From NCBI RefSeq assembly GCF_900168205.1, contig NZ_FUZE01000001.1:310001-374000 (forward strand): a stretch of DNA of 64,000 nt, written 5' to 3'. The notes below the pieces were generated by a model. That model was not told the DNA's origin, did not search any database, and worked only from the letters and a program-made list of their open reading frames with translations. Below, piece by piece: positions 1-10,465 of the stretch; within the stretch, counting starts at the first letter, position 1; each line of letters opens with the position of its first letter. The translations under genes and the position numbers were made by a program. The DNA is from Chryseobacterium balustinum (GTDB lineage: Bacteria > Bacteroidota > Bacteroidia > Flavobacteriales > Weeksellaceae).

Positions 1-45
1 GGTTTTTTCAAAAATTACCTACCTTTAGAAAAATAAAATTTATCA

Positions 46-1887
46 ATGAGAAAATCGTTTATCATCCTTTTTGCGTTTATTATTTCGCAGTTTCAGGCAC
101 AGCAAAATGCCTATTACCAGCAGGCTGCACAATATAAAATGGATATCGACGTCAATGCAGAACAATTTACTTATCAGGGAACTCAAACTTTAAAATACCG
201 CAACAACTCGCCCGACGAGCTCAACGTCGTGTATTTCCACTTGTATTGGAATGCTTTTAAGCCTAATTCAATGATGGATCAAAGAGTGGCAAGTCAAGGG
301 AAAAATGGAGATTCTAGGTTACAGAAAGACGGAATTTCAAGATTAGCTTCGATTCCTAAAAATGAAGAAGGCGCACAAAATATTCACTGGATTAAACAAA
401 ACGGAAAAGAACTGAAGTTTGAAATTCAGGAAACCGTAATGAAAGTGTATCTAAATGAAGCTATCAAGCCTAATTCAAAAACAACTTTCACAATGGAATG
501 GGATGCTGTGATTCCTCAGCAAATCAGAAGAAGCGGAAGAAATAACCGTGAAGGAGTTGATATGACGATGACGCAATGGTATCCTAAAATTGCAGAATAC
601 GATTATGATGGTTGGGCAACTTTTGATTATATAGGAAGAGAATTTCACGCCCCGTTCGCAGATTTTGATGTAACGATTAAAATCAATAAAGATTACGTTG
701 TTGGAGCTGGAGGAACGCTTTTAAATCCAAAAGAAGTAAAAGGGTATGATGCTTCAGCACAAATTAAAGCGGATCAAAATAAAGCAATCTGGAAATGGAC
801 AGCCAAAAATATGCTCGATTTTGCCTGGGCTGCAGATAAAGATTATTCGGTAGAAAGTTTCGATGTCTCTCAAGGCCCGAAAGTGTATTTTGTATATCTG
901 AAGAGTGATAAAACGAAAGCTTGGGGTGAAGCGAAACCTTATGTTACCAAATATTTCCAGATTATGAATTCTAAATTCGGGAAATACGCTTATCCTTCTT
1001 ACGCTTTCATTCAGGGTGGCGATGGCGGAATGGAATACGGAATGTGTACTATGATTTTGGGTGAAGCAAAAAACATTGAAGATTTGATGGGATTGATGGC
1101 TCACGAAGGTTCTCACTCTTGGTATCAGCAAATGTTGGCAACCAACGAACCTGTAAGACCGTGGATGGATGAAGGATTTACAAGTTATGCAGAAAGCTAC
1201 GTGATGCATCAGTTATTTCCGCCGAAAGACGATAGACCGAATGCTTTCGTTGAAAAGATTGATGCTTATAGAAAGTTTCTAAAAAAAGGAATTGAAGAGC
1301 CTGCAGTTTGGTTGGGCGATCATCACGACAATGGAACAGCATATTCTTATGCAAGTTATGTAAAAGGTGAATTGTATCTGGTGCAATTAGGATATATCGT
1401 TGGAGAAGAAAATTTAGCCAAAATCATGACCGAATATTTCAAAGAATGGAGCATGAAACATCCTACCGACAGAGATTTCCTTCATATTGCACAGAAAGTT
1501 TCCGGGATGGATTTGAAATGGTTTCATCATTATTGGATTAATACGACAAAAACCATCGATTACGGAATTAAAGACGTACAGTACGGCAATAGCTCTACAA
1601 CGATAACTTTAGTTAATAACAGCCAGATTCCTATGCCGATCGATTTTAGCGTAATTACTGCCGACAATAAAATGGTTAATTATCAAATCCCATTAAACAT
1701 GACGCATACCTGGAAAACCAAAGATGCGTTCGGCGAGTTTACTACTCTAAAATATTGGCCTTGGACGCAGAAAGAATATACATTAACGATTCCGTACAAC
1801 AAATCTCAGTTGAGAGTTTTAGGAATAGACTTCAGTCATAGATTGGCTGATGTAAATCCTGAAGATAATTTTGTTGAAGTGAAATAG
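46..1887 (+). CDS. Secreted M1-family zinc metallopeptidase (aminopeptidase N-like)
   Basis: The 613-aa product starts with a signal peptide (FIILFAFIISQFQAQ) and is probably periplasmic or surface exposed. The zinc site is visible: HEGSH at residues 353-357, with the third ligand Glu376 in WMDEGF, which is the HExxH-x18-E spacing of M1 peptidases. A GGMEYG motif stands where the exopeptidase GAMEN motif is expected. The family removes N-terminal residues from peptides. There is no T9SS C-terminal domain. It is a single gene followed by a terminator. The ATG lies about 20 nt after a TACCTTTA box at the window edge. Confidence 0.9.
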   Translation: MRKSFIILFAFIISQFQAQQNAYYQQAAQYKMDIDVNAEQFTYQGTQTLKYRNNSPDELNVVYFHLYWNAFKPNSMMDQRVASQGKNGDSRLQKDGISRLASIPKNEEGAQNIHWIKQNGKELKFEIQETVMKVYLNEAIKPNSKTTFTMEWDAVIPQQIRRSGRNNREGVDMTMTQWYPKIAEYDYDGWATFDYIGREFHAPFADFDVTIKINKDYVVGAGGTLLNPKEVKGYDASAQIKADQNKAIWKWTAKNMLDFAWAADKDYSVESFDVSQGPKVYFVYLKSDKTKAWGEAKPYVTKYFQIMNSKFGKYAYPSYAFIQGGDGGMEYGMCTMILGEAKNIEDLMGLMAHEGSHSWYQQMLATNEPVRPWMDEGFTSYAESYVMHQLFPPKDDRPNAFVEKIDAYRKFLKKGIEEPAVWLGDHHDNGTAYSYASYVKGELYLVQLGYIVGEENLAKIMTEYFKEWSMKHPTDRDFLHIAQKVSGMDLKWFHHYWINTTKTIDYGIKDVQYGNSSTTITLVNNSQIPMPIDFSVITADNKMVNYQIPLNMTHTWKTKDAFGEFTTLKYWPWTQKEYTLTIPYNKSQLRVLGIDFSHRLADVNPEDNFVEVK

Positions 1888-1912
1888 CTTTTAGTTTAAA
1901 TAAATAATAATC

Positions 1913-1949
1913 AATCCCCGAAGAATTTTTCTTTGGGGATTTTGTTTTA
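1913..1949 (+). terminator. Rho-independent terminator after the M1 peptidase
   Basis: AATCCCCGAAGA pairs with TCTTTGGGGATT around a short A/T loop, followed by a T-rich run. Confidence 0.75.
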
Positions 1950-2055
1950 ATGCAGAATCATTGTTGTTTTGTTTCAAACAAATTGCGGGAAACAAAACAC
2001 AAATTACTTTTATCTTCCACAGTTTGTTTGGAACCTCCGCCAATTGTGTTTTGTT

Positions 2056-2104
2056 ACAAGCAGTTGGTTTGAAACAAAAGTAAAAGTTGTTTGGTTTCAA
2101 AACA
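2056..2104. repeat. Degenerate relative of the 42-bp repeat at 39.5 kb
   Basis: The stretch around AAAGTAAAAGTTGTTTGGTT is very close to AAAGTAAAAGTTATTTGGTC in the tandem array at 39457-39624. The surrounding 1955-2150 holds further decayed GTTTGAAAC/TTTTGT-like words. No gene is seen between 1888 and 2177 apart from the terminator. Confidence 0.5.
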
Positions 2105-2177
2105 CTAGTTTTGTGACTTCCGTCAAAGTTGTGCAGGTTGTTGACAGTTGTTTTTGAGTATATTTGAGAAAATTAAT

Positions 2178-2729
2178 ATGATGAAAAAATTAATGTTATT
2201 CAGTTTAATGTTTTTATCAATTCAAATTTTCTCCCAGAATTTCAATAAAGAAGATTGTGATAGATATTTAAAACAAACAGGTTTAAAATATTTAGAATGT
2301 ATTTATCAGTTTGAAAAAACAGATCCAAAAGATAAAATTTATCAATTCTATAAGTGGTCTGCATTTGGGAAAACAATTTTCACCAATGTCGAAAAAAGAA
2401 AATCTGGGTATTTTTTGACTTCTCATGAGTTAAATCAGCCAATTTATAACGAAAAAACATCTGAGTTTGAATATCCTATTACTGTATGTCAGAAAAGAAA
2501 ACTTTCCGAAAAAGAATTCAATGATTTTGAGAATGCATTAAATAAAAACAAGTTTTGGGAAAAACAAACTTACGATTTAAAACCAATTTGTTCAGATGGA
2601 TCCGGAATTGTTTTCCAAGCGCTTCATAATGGAGATTACAGGAATTATTCTAATGGAAATTGTGCTTCAGTAGATGAGTACCTGAACGTTCTTTATGCTG
2701 AAATTAAAAAACTTTTAAAACTATATTAA
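2178..2729 (+). CDS. Small secreted protein of unknown function
   Basis: About 183 aa from the ATG at 2178 (MMKKLMLF...). An upstream in-frame ATG at 2148 would put ten residues before the signal peptide, so the inner start is preferred. A signal peptide ending IQIFSQ is clear. The mature protein has four or more Cys residues (DCDRY, LECIYQ, PICSDG, GNCAS), which suits an oxidised periplasmic protein. The family is not recognised. Its stop codon overlaps the start of the next gene by one base. Confidence 0.65.
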   Translation: MMKKLMLFSLMFLSIQIFSQNFNKEDCDRYLKQTGLKYLECIYQFEKTDPKDKIYQFYKWSAFGKTIFTNVEKRKSGYFLTSHELNQPIYNEKTSEFEYPITVCQKRKLSEKEFNDFENALNKNKFWEKQTYDLKPICSDGSGIVFQALHNGDYRNYSNGNCASVDEYLNVLYAEIKKLLKLY

Positions 2730-3157
2730 TGATGAAAACTTATACTTACTCTATTTGCCATCCGGATAAAAAAGAGATTGAATATAAAAAAGAAATACTC
2801 TCGCCGAAAAATGTTTTAGACATAGCAAAGAATTATCCTTGGATGGAGCGGTTGAAATTCTCAGACAGTTTAGACCAGGAATTGATTTATTACAATCCGT
2901 CGTTAGATTTTACATGCATTCAGGATGGGAGGTCTTTTTGTTTAACATCCGATTATAATAAAGAAGAGGAGTTAGAATTTTCCTTATGGTATAACAGACC
3001 TAAAAATGTAAAAATCTTATTCGGGCTTTTGGGGAGGCGAGAAAAAATGGTTCTTGATGATGTTTGGTCAATTGATTTTCAGACCTCATTACAACATCTT
3101 CAGTATTTTGTAGATGGAGAATATGATAAAATTGAAAGCCTTTTTATAAAATTCTAA
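2729..3157 (+). CDS. Hypothetical cytoplasmic protein
   Basis: 142 aa with no signal peptide or membrane segment. It is rich in charged and aromatic residues. The start overlaps the stop of the preceding gene (TAATG), so the two are probably translationally coupled. A second ATG follows directly. The pairing of a secreted small protein with a coupled cytosolic one is unexplained. I do not recognise a family. Confidence 0.6.
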   Translation: MMKTYTYSICHPDKKEIEYKKEILSPKNVLDIAKNYPWMERLKFSDSLDQELIYYNPSLDFTCIQDGRSFCLTSDYNKEEELEFSLWYNRPKNVKILFGLLGRREKMVLDDVWSIDFQTSLQHLQYFVDGEYDKIESLFIKF

Positions 3158-3245
3158 TTATCGGAAATTGCAACTATCCCCATATTTAGTGACAAATTAT
3201 GTAACATTTTTAAACTTTTCTTTACTAATATTTAAAAAGTAAATT

Positions 3246-4709
3246 ATGTTTAAAAGATTTTTGAAGCTGGAATGGAAAAGTTTTTTTAGAGGATCTTCGG
3301 TAGGGATCAATCTTGCCATGAAGATCTTTAGAATTATCGGGATTTGCTTCTTCATTTTGTGGCTCGCAATGATGTCTTTTATTGCATACTTCTACGTGCA
3401 GGAAGAAATGAAGGAAGATCCGCTGAAGGTTATTTCGCGTTTCATGATCATCGGCTGGTTGATTGATCTGGTTTTTAAATATATGCTTCAGCAGATTCCG
3501 ACTCAGAATATCAAACCTTTTCTTACGCTGAATATTCCCAAAAAAATCGTTGTTAATTATACTTTGGTTAAAACATTTCTCACTCCGCTGAGCTGGTTTA
3601 ATTCAATATTTATCGTAACATTTTGCGGGATTTTGGCTTTCAATGGTTACGGTTTTCTTGGGGTCTTCACTTGGTTTATAGGTATTTCTTCGTTATTTTA
3701 CCTGAATAATTTTATCAATCTTTTATTTAATGATAAAGAAAATATCGCAATTGGGGTTGGAGTTCTAATTGCTGTTTTTGCAGCTTTAAATTATTATCAA
3801 ATTGTTCCTGTTTTATCGTATTCAGAAAAGTTTTTCTATGCTCTTTACGAGAGTCCTTATTTTGCGGTAGTTCCTGTGATGCTCTTTTTCATTCTTTGGA
3901 AAATCACTTTCAACTACATCCGAAAAAGTTTTTATCTGGATGAAGGGTTGGAGGCCAAAAAAGAAATAGGAAAAACCGAAAACATTGCTTTCCTTAATAA
4001 ATACGGAGCCATCGGAACTTTTATCAACAACGATATTAAAATGTTGAAACGTAATAAAGTCACAAAAGGCGTTCTTATCGGAAGCTTTATGTTTCTGTTT
4101 TACGGTTTGTTGATGTTTGCGAATGATATGTACAGCGGCCCGGCATGGATGATGTTTATGGGGCTTTTCGTAACGGGAGGTTTTCAGTTTACTTTCGGGC
4201 AGAGAGTTCCTGCTTTCGACAGTGCTTATTATCCTTTGATGATGACTCAAAATGTTCCCTACAAAGAATATCTTAAAGCGAAATGGTGGCTGATGAATAT
4301 TGTTACGGCAGTTTCTATCGTTCTAGCCTTGTTTTATGCCTATTTCGGATGGAATATTTATTTCGCCTTCTTCGCAGCAGGATTATACAATATAGGGGTG
4401 AATTCTCAGCTAACTCTCTTGTCGGGGGCGTATAATAAAAACCTTATTGACCTTAATTCAAAAGAAAAAAGGATCGGACAAAAAAATACAATCACTTTCA
4501 AGGCATTTATTTTAATGGTTCCTAAAATGCTTTTACCAATGGCGGTTTTTTATGCAATGAATTATTTTTTCGGAATTTCTGCTGCTGTCATTTCTATCGG
4601 GATATTAGGTCTTATTGGATTTATTTTCCGAGAAAAAATATTCGATATTATTATCAAAAAATATAAAACTGAAAAGTACAGCACTTTGGAAGCGTTCAAA
4701 AAAGATTAA
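3246..4709 (+). CDS. DUF5687-type ABC transporter membrane protein
   Basis: 487 aa with about ten to twelve hydrophobic segments and short loops, opening MFKRFLKLEWKSFFRG, which is typical of the DUF5687 proteins of Bacteroidota. These act as the membrane half of an ABC exporter whose substrate is unknown. The gene is followed after 90 nt by an ATP-binding protein, which supports that role. Confidence 0.8.
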   Translation: MFKRFLKLEWKSFFRGSSVGINLAMKIFRIIGICFFILWLAMMSFIAYFYVQEEMKEDPLKVISRFMIIGWLIDLVFKYMLQQIPTQNIKPFLTLNIPKKIVVNYTLVKTFLTPLSWFNSIFIVTFCGILAFNGYGFLGVFTWFIGISSLFYLNNFINLLFNDKENIAIGVGVLIAVFAALNYYQIVPVLSYSEKFFYALYESPYFAVVPVMLFFILWKITFNYIRKSFYLDEGLEAKKEIGKTENIAFLNKYGAIGTFINNDIKMLKRNKVTKGVLIGSFMFLFYGLLMFANDMYSGPAWMMFMGLFVTGGFQFTFGQRVPAFDSAYYPLMMTQNVPYKEYLKAKWWLMNIVTAVSIVLALFYAYFGWNIYFAFFAAGLYNIGVNSQLTLLSGAYNKNLIDLNSKEKRIGQKNTITFKAFILMVPKMLLPMAVFYAMNYFFGISAAVISIGILGLIGFIFREKIFDIIIKKYKTEKYSTLEAFKKD

Positions 4710-4799
4710 TTTTTGAAGAGCCAAGGTAAAAGTTAAAGGTAAAAGTGAATTGGCATGTCAAAATAAACCTCCATCACCCAACATTAAACACCCAACAAC

Positions 4800-5543
4800 A
4801 TGATTACAATCCAAAATTTAAAAAAAACTTACGGTACAGCAACCGTTCTTAATATAGAAAATCTTGAAATTACAAAAGGCGAAACTTTCGGTTTGGTCGG
4901 AAACAATGGAGCCGGAAAAACAACGCTTTTCAGTTTAATGCTCGATCTTATTCAGCCTACAACAGGATTTGTAAGCGTTGAAGGAATTAAAGTAAACGAA
5001 TCTGAAGCCTGGAAAAACAAAGTTTCAGCGTTTATTGATGAAACCTTTTTGATCGGTTATCTTACTCCTGAAGAATATTTCTATTTCATCGGCGAATTGA
5101 GAGGGCAGAATAAAGCTTCGGTAGATGAGTTTTTAAAACAGTTTCATGATTTATTTAACGGAGAAATCGTAAATGCAGGAAAATACGTTCGTGATCTTTC
5201 AAAAGGAAATCAGAAAAAGGTAGGGATTGTAGGGGCTTTAATTGGTAAGCCGGAAATCATTATTTTGGATGAGCCTTTTGCAAATCTGGATCCTTCTACA
5301 CAAATTAAACTTAAAAATATGATTCGTGATTTTGCGAATGAAAATGGAGTGACATTTTTAATTTCCAGTCACGATCTTGCGCATACCACAGAAGTTTGTA
5401 ATAGAATTGTGGTAGTAAATAAAGGTGAAGTTGTGCGTGATATTCAGACAACTCCGGAAACATTACAGGATCTCGAAAAATATTTTGCAGATCAGGTAAG
5501 TTTAGGTAAACAAGAAGTGTCTATAGAAAAAGAATCTATTTAA
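4800..5543 (+). CDS. ABC transporter ATP-binding protein
   Basis: 247 aa. Walker A GNNGAGKTT lies near residue 36, the signature LSKGNQKK near 138, Walker B IIILDEP near 158 and the switch His in SSHDL near 190. It is a single nucleotide-binding domain of the type that pairs with a separate permease. It most likely powers the DUF5687 protein just upstream on the same strand. Confidence 0.9.
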   Translation: MITIQNLKKTYGTATVLNIENLEITKGETFGLVGNNGAGKTTLFSLMLDLIQPTTGFVSVEGIKVNESEAWKNKVSAFIDETFLIGYLTPEEYFYFIGELRGQNKASVDEFLKQFHDLFNGEIVNAGKYVRDLSKGNQKKVGIVGALIGKPEIIILDEPFANLDPSTQIKLKNMIRDFANENGVTFLISSHDLAHTTEVCNRIVVVNKGEVVRDIQTTPETLQDLEKYFADQVSLGKQEVSIEKESI

Positions 5544-5667
5544 ATATAAATTGTAAAAAAAATATACTATTCATTTTCAGTTGGTTATGTTGTTTTGATT
5601 GAAAAAATAAAATTTTCTGTAACCATTTTAAACTTTTGCTGTCTTTACTATAGAAATAGAATAAACC

Positions 5668-6228
5668 ATGAAGCTTTTGTTTAAGAATAAAAAAGAGGAT
5701 TTGCTGAGCCGCCTTAAAAGGCAGGATCCGGCTGCGCAGAAAATCTTTTACGACCAAAGTGTAAAAAAATTCCTGAGTGTGGCAAAAAGCTACGTCAGCG
5801 ATTTGTATCAGGCGGAAGATTGCGTGATTAAAGCATTTTGCAAGATTTTTAAACATATCGAAAGCTTTCGTGGTGAAGGAAACTTTGAAGGTTGGGCGAG
5901 AAAAATTGTAGTCAATGAATGTCTTAATTTTATCAAAAGCCGCAAGACGGTTTTTTATCTCGACGACGTTCATGCTTCTGTTTTGGAAGATTTACATGAA
6001 GAGGCAATAGATTTTGATTTTAATGCTCAGGAACTTTTAGATCAGCTTCCGGATGCGTACAGAATGGTTTTCAACCTTTACGTGATTGAAGAATATTCGC
6101 ATCAGGAAATTGCAGATACGCTAAATATTTCTTTGGCAGTAAGCAAAACCCAACTCTTCAGAGCAAAAGAAAAATTGAGAAAGATCTACTTTCAACAACA
6201 AAAAAAACTGAAAAATGAACACGTTTAA
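5668..6228 (+). CDS. RNA polymerase sigma factor, ECF type
   Basis: 186 aa. Region 2 is visible as AEDCVIKAFCKIFKH and FEGWARKIVVNECLNFIKS. Region 4 is visible as LPDAYRMVFNLYVIEEYSHQEIADTLNISLAVSKTQLFRAKEKL, with its helix-turn-helix. The last 14 bases overlap the next gene, which encodes a membrane-anchored protein in the usual anti-sigma position. It probably directs transcription of its own operon in response to an envelope signal. Confidence 0.88.
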   Translation: MKLLFKNKKEDLLSRLKRQDPAAQKIFYDQSVKKFLSVAKSYVSDLYQAEDCVIKAFCKIFKHIESFRGEGNFEGWARKIVVNECLNFIKSRKTVFYLDDVHASVLEDLHEEAIDFDFNAQELLDQLPDAYRMVFNLYVIEEYSHQEIADTLNISLAVSKTQLFRAKEKLRKIYFQQQKKLKNEHV

Positions 6229-6823
6229 AAATAATTTAGAATATCAGATCAAAAAGCAAATCGATGAACGGGAAGTAGCTCCGTCAAGAGATTTGTGGTC
6301 AGAAATTCAGTCTCAAACCGAAAATACGAGTTCAAGAAAATCTAACTTTAACTGGGTTTTACTTGCTGCATGTTTTGTTTTGATATTTGGCTTGGGTGCG
6401 GTTTTGTTTTTTAATAACGAATCCGAACCAAAAATACAGGTTGCAGAAACAGTTAAAACACCTTCTTTGAAAGAAGAAAGTTCAGTACAGTCGGAAAAAA
6501 TAAAGTCGCAGGAAGTTATCATTAAAGAAGATCACGGAAAACTGTCTCAGATAAAAAATATTCCTTCGGAAGAAAAAATAGAGAAAATAGTTCCTGTCAA
6601 CAATAATCTGCCTTTACTCAAAGAAAATCCTTCTGGAATAGCTTCTCACATGACGCTGAATTCGCCAACGAAAATTATGGCGAAAGCTGATTCTGTAAAG
6701 ATTCAGAAAAAGAAAAGATATGTAGATCCTTCAACGCTGCTTTTCTCGGTAGAGCATAAAGATGTTATCGAAAAATCTAAGGACGGAAGCAATGTTGCGA
6801 CCATCGACCTCAATACAAAATAA
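6215..6823 (+). CDS. Probable anti-sigma factor, single-pass membrane protein
   Basis: 202 aa. A short cytosolic N-terminus (about 45 aa) is followed by one membrane helix (WVLLAACFVLIFGLGAVLFF) and a charged periplasmic part of about 135 aa. Topology and the 14-base overlap with the ECF sigma gene are what is expected of an anti-sigma factor. No zinc-binding motif is seen in the N-terminal part. Confidence 0.7.
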   Translation: MNTFKNNLEYQIKKQIDEREVAPSRDLWSEIQSQTENTSSRKSNFNWVLLAACFVLIFGLGAVLFFNNESEPKIQVAETVKTPSLKEESSVQSEKIKSQEVIIKEDHGKLSQIKNIPSEEKIEKIVPVNNNLPLLKENPSGIASHMTLNSPTKIMAKADSVKIQKKKRYVDPSTLLFSVEHKDVIEKSKDGSNVATIDLNTK

Positions 6824-6852
6824 TCCAATTTAAACTAAAAAAATATAATATC

Positions 6853-7890
6853 ATGATTAAGAAATTTATCATTACAGGAATGTTGTGCCTTGTTGCAACC
6901 TCTATCAATGCACAAAGAAAAACATTAAGTTTAAATCTTCAGCCAAAAGAAGATACTACAGTAAGTCCGATTGTAAAGGAAAAAGTAGAAGAATACGCTG
7001 CGAAAATAAATACTATTATTCAGGAAGAAAAGAAGCTGATGGAAAGTGAATTGTTGGTTCTGCAGGCTAAAAATTTAGACAAAATAGAATTCGACAAGCA
7101 GAAAGCTCAGGTTGCAGACAGTTATTCTGAAAAAATAGATCAAAGAATTGAAGCTTTAGGGTTTGATTTGGATACTGTAATTCAAAAGCAGGTAAGATAT
7201 TCTCTTTTGAATTCTGATGTAGCTTCTAATGAAGAATTGAAACAGAAATTGATGAAGAAATTCCGTGCTACGAAAGATTTTTCAGGATATTTCTCTTACG
7301 GAATTATGACGCTGACGAATGATAAGCCAGATAATGATTTAGATAAGAATTTAGGATATGCCAATAATCTTGAATTTGGATTAAAATTTAATTATCAGTT
7401 CAGCAGAACAAGCCCATGGGGATTTATTTCGGGGCTTGGTTTTTCTTGGAGAACCGTTCGTGCTGACAATAATATGGTTTTCGCAAAACAAAATGGAGAA
7501 GTTTCATTGTCTAAATTTGAAGGAAGTTTAGATAAAAGCAAATTGAGAACGGGATATCTGATGGTTCCGCTTGGTTTTCAGTATAATTTTTCTAAACTAA
7601 AAAATGCAGGAATGGATATTCAGTACAGACCCTATTCAGACGGTTTCAGAGTGGGAGCCAACGTTTATGGCGGAATTAAAATGTCAACCAATAATATTGT
7701 GAAAGGAGACGATCAAAATATCAGAGACCGTTCAAATTATCAGGTAAATCCTTTTGTTTACGGAGCTCAGTTTACCGTGTCTTATGATAATATAAGCCTT
7801 TTCGTGAAAAAAGATTTCAGCAATTTCTTCAAAGATTCTTATTTTGAAAATGATAAAGCTTTGGTTTTTGGGGTAGCATTGGGATGGTAA
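6853..7890 (+). CDS. Outer-membrane beta-barrel-like protein
   Basis: 345 aa with a signal peptide ending SINAQ. A charged, helical N-terminal half (about residues 40-130) precedes a stretch of alternating aromatic and polar residues (FSYGIMTLT, NYQFSRTSPWGFISGLGFSWR, LVFGVALGW) ending in an aromatic residue, as in outer-membrane barrels. It lies 29 nt after the anti-sigma gene in the same operon and may be the envelope protein that the sigma system controls. Confidence 0.6.
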   Translation: MIKKFIITGMLCLVATSINAQRKTLSLNLQPKEDTTVSPIVKEKVEEYAAKINTIIQEEKKLMESELLVLQAKNLDKIEFDKQKAQVADSYSEKIDQRIEALGFDLDTVIQKQVRYSLLNSDVASNEELKQKLMKKFRATKDFSGYFSYGIMTLTNDKPDNDLDKNLGYANNLEFGLKFNYQFSRTSPWGFISGLGFSWRTVRADNNMVFAKQNGEVSLSKFEGSLDKSKLRTGYLMVPLGFQYNFSKLKNAGMDIQYRPYSDGFRVGANVYGGIKMSTNNIVKGDDQNIRDRSNYQVNPFVYGAQFTVSYDNISLFVKKDFSNFFKDSYFENDKALVFGVALGW

Positions 7891-7913
7891 CTTAGATGAA
7901 TGAATCAACAATA

Positions 7914-8942
7914 ATGAATAAGCTTTTAGGATTCATCTGCGTTTTTTGTCTAACGATCAATATCAATGCACAAAAAATAAAGACATCACAGGATAGTACA
8001 AAAGTATTCTACGATAAAGTGTTTAAATCTTTAGAAGTAGCGTATTTACACAAAAAAGATTTTAACTGGAAGAAACTCAAGGCTGAAACATTTGAAAATC
8101 TTGAAACGGCAAAAGACTTTAAAAGTTCTTTGAAAGAAGTGAAAATTTTGCTTGAAAAAATCGGGGCTGATCATTCTAAAGTAATGTACCAAGGAAAGAA
8201 TTACGGTCCTGCAGTAGAAATCTCATGGGAGAATTTCAGTGATCAGTGGATGACAAAGTTTGCTTCTAAACCACAATTTGAAGCAAAAATTTTAGATGAA
8301 AAATATGTTTATATTTTAATGCCAAATATTTCATTTGAGGATTTTAGTTCTGAAAATGTTCATAGAATTGCTCAGCCTTTATATGATAAACTAGCTGAAT
8401 TAAAAACCAATAATAAATTGGAAGGTTGGATCGTAGATCTTCGCTTAAATACAGGTGGAAATTCTGCGCCAATGCTGTTAGCTTTATATGATTTGTTGGG
8501 AGATAATGTAGTTTGGGGAACTCTTGATGCAGATAAAAAACTGATTAATTCTACTAAACTGAATAAAGGAGTTTACGATCAGGGAGAAAAGAAACCTTCT
8601 TATATAAAGCCAAGCGGAGGATTAGCAGATAAATCTAAAGTTGCAGTAATTATAGGTGGATTAACGGCAAGTTCAGGTGAAGTGACTGCTTTAGCTTTTA
8701 AAGGAAGATCAAATACCATTTTTATAGGAGAAAAAACTTTAGGGAAAACGACTTCCAATATGGTGGTAACGTTACCTTTTGATGCAAGGATGCCTTTAAG
8801 CATTGGGTATGATTGTGATAGAAATGGAAATTATTATGAACAGATCATACCAGATATTACTGTTTCAAAACAGGATAATTTTGATGATTTGCTCCAAGAC
8901 AGAAATATTCAGGAAGCAATACAATTTTTCACCAAAAAATAA
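7914..8942 (+). CDS. S41-family (tail-specific) protease, secreted
   Basis: 342 aa from the ATG at 7914, which directly precedes a signal peptide ending NINAQ; the ATG at 7896 would add six residues. The S41 core is visible: the strand DLRLNTGGNSAPM, then TASSGEVTALAFKG with the catalytic Ser, and the Lys in GEKTLGKTTSN. No PDZ domain is evident. It is the last gene of the sigma/anti-sigma operon. S41 enzymes degrade or process proteins in the periplasm. Confidence 0.85.
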   Translation: MNKLLGFICVFCLTININAQKIKTSQDSTKVFYDKVFKSLEVAYLHKKDFNWKKLKAETFENLETAKDFKSSLKEVKILLEKIGADHSKVMYQGKNYGPAVEISWENFSDQWMTKFASKPQFEAKILDEKYVYILMPNISFEDFSSENVHRIAQPLYDKLAELKTNNKLEGWIVDLRLNTGGNSAPMLLALYDLLGDNVVWGTLDADKKLINSTKLNKGVYDQGEKKPSYIKPSGGLADKSKVAVIIGGLTASSGEVTALAFKGRSNTIFIGEKTLGKTTSNMVVTLPFDARMPLSIGYDCDRNGNYYEQIIPDITVSKQDNFDDLLQDRNIQEAIQFFTKK

Positions 8943-9021
8943 TTTCATGACAAACTAACAAATACTTCAATTTGGCATAAGAATTGAGTAGTAAAAAGCA
9001 ACATTCACATTAACAAACAAA

Positions 9022-9056
9022 AACACTCCGAAGAATCTTCTACGGAGTGTTTTTGT
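9022..9056. terminator. Bidirectional terminator between S41 protease and fumC
   Basis: ACACTCCG and CGGAGTGT pair, with extra pairs inside, around GAATCTT. A T-run follows on the plus strand and an A-rich stretch precedes it, so it can serve both convergent genes. Confidence 0.8.
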
Positions 9057-9070
9057 TTATGTTTTGAGCC

Positions 9071-10465
9071 TTATTTCAAGCTTCCCACCATATCTTCTGG
9101 TTTTACCCATTCGTCAAATTGTTCAGAAGTTACAAAGCCAAGATTGATGGCTTCTTCTTTCAGTGTTGTTCCGTTTTTATGAGCGGTTTTTGCAATTTTT
9201 GCTGCGTTTTCATAACCGATGTGTGTATTCAAAGCGGTTACCAACATCAAAGATTTATCTACCAATTCTTTGATCCTTGCGTGATTCGGTTCTATTCCAA
9301 CGGCACAATGATCATTAAATGAAATACATGCATCAGCAATTAGCTGAGCTGATTGTAAGAAATTATAAGCCATTACCGGTTTGAAAACATTCAGCTCATA
9401 ATTTCCCTGGGTTCCGGCAAAAGAAATGGTAGTGTCGTTTCCTAAAACCTGCGCGCAAACCATCGTTAAAGCTTCATTTTGTGTAGGATTCACTTTTCCT
9501 GGCATAATAGAAGAACCCGGCTCGTTTTCCGGAATATGAATTTCCCCGATTCCTGAACGAGGTCCCGAAGCCAATAATCTTACATCCTGAGCAATTTTGT
9601 ATAAAGAAACCGCCAATTGTTTTAAAGCTCCGTGAGTTTCTACAATAGCATCATGAGCAGCCAAAGCTTCAAATTTATTTTCGGCAGTTACAAAAGGAAG
9701 ATTGGTGAATTTTGCAATATATTCAGCCACTTTTACATCATAACCTTGAGGTGTATTTAAACCTGTTCCCACTGCGGTTCCGCCTAAAGCAAGCTCGGAA
9801 AGATGAGGTAATGTATTTTTTAACGCTTTGATTCCGTAATTCAATTGGGCAACATATCCTGAAAATTCCTGACCTAAAGTAAGTGGAGTAGCATCCATCA
9901 AATGCGTTCTTCCGATTTTTACAATGTCTTTAAATTCGATTGCTTTTTCGTTCAACGTATTTTTTAGTTTCTCAACTGCAGGAATGGTTACCTCAACCAC
10001 TTTTTTATAAGCCGCAATGTGCATCGCAGTTGGATAAGTATCGTTGGATGACTGAGATTTATTGACATCATCATTCGGGTGAACTTCCGATTTATCGCCT
10101 AAAGTTCCACCATTGTTTACATGCGCTCTGTTAGAAACCACTTCGTTCACATTCATATTAGATTGCGTTCCCGAACCGGTTTGCCAGATTACCAAAGGAA
10201 ATTGATCATTTAGTTTACCTTCTAAGATTTCATCGCAAACTTTAGCAATCATATCTCTTTTTGAAGCAGGAAGAACTCCCAAATCGGTGTTGGTAAATGC
10301 TGCAGCCTTTTTTAAATAAGCAAAAGCTTCGATAATTTCGTGAGGCATAGAACCTTCCGGACCGATTTTGAAATTGTTTCTTGAGCGTTCCGTTTGTGCG
10401 CCCCAAAACTTATCAGCAGGAACCTGCACTTCACCCATGGTGTCTTTTTCTATTCTGTAATTCAT
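9071..10465 (-). CDS. fumC: Class II fumarate hydratase
   Basis: 464 aa, normal length for the family. The enzyme interconverts fumarate and malate in the TCA cycle without an iron-sulfur cluster. The superfamily signature [16 protein letters not shown] is present, as are [13 protein letters not shown] and the [14 protein letters not shown] substrate-binding segment. The gene is divergent from a class I fumarase 287 bp away. Confidence 0.95.
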   Translation of the reverse strand: MNYRIEKDTMGEVQVPADKFWGAQTERSRNNFKIGPEGSMPHEIIEAFAYLKKAAAFTNTDLGVLPASKRDMIAKVCDEILEGKLNDQFPLVIWQTGSGTQSNMNVNEVVSNRAHVNNGGTLGDKSEVHPNDDVNKSQSSNDTYPTAMHIAAYKKVVEVTIPAVEKLKNTLNEKAIEFKDIVKIGRTHLMDATPLTLGQEFSGYVAQLNYGIKALKNTLPHLSELALGGTAVGTGLNTPQGYDVKVAEYIAKFTNLPFVTAENKFEALAAHDAIVETHGALKQLAVSLYKIAQDVRLLASGPRSGIGEIHIPENEPGSSIMPGKVNPTQNEALTMVCAQVLGNDTTISFAGTQGNYELNVFKPVMAYNFLQSAQLIADACISFNDHCAVGIEPNHARIKELVDKSLMLVTALNTHIGYENAAKIAKTAHKNGTTLKEEAINLGFVTSEQFDEWVKPEDMVGSLK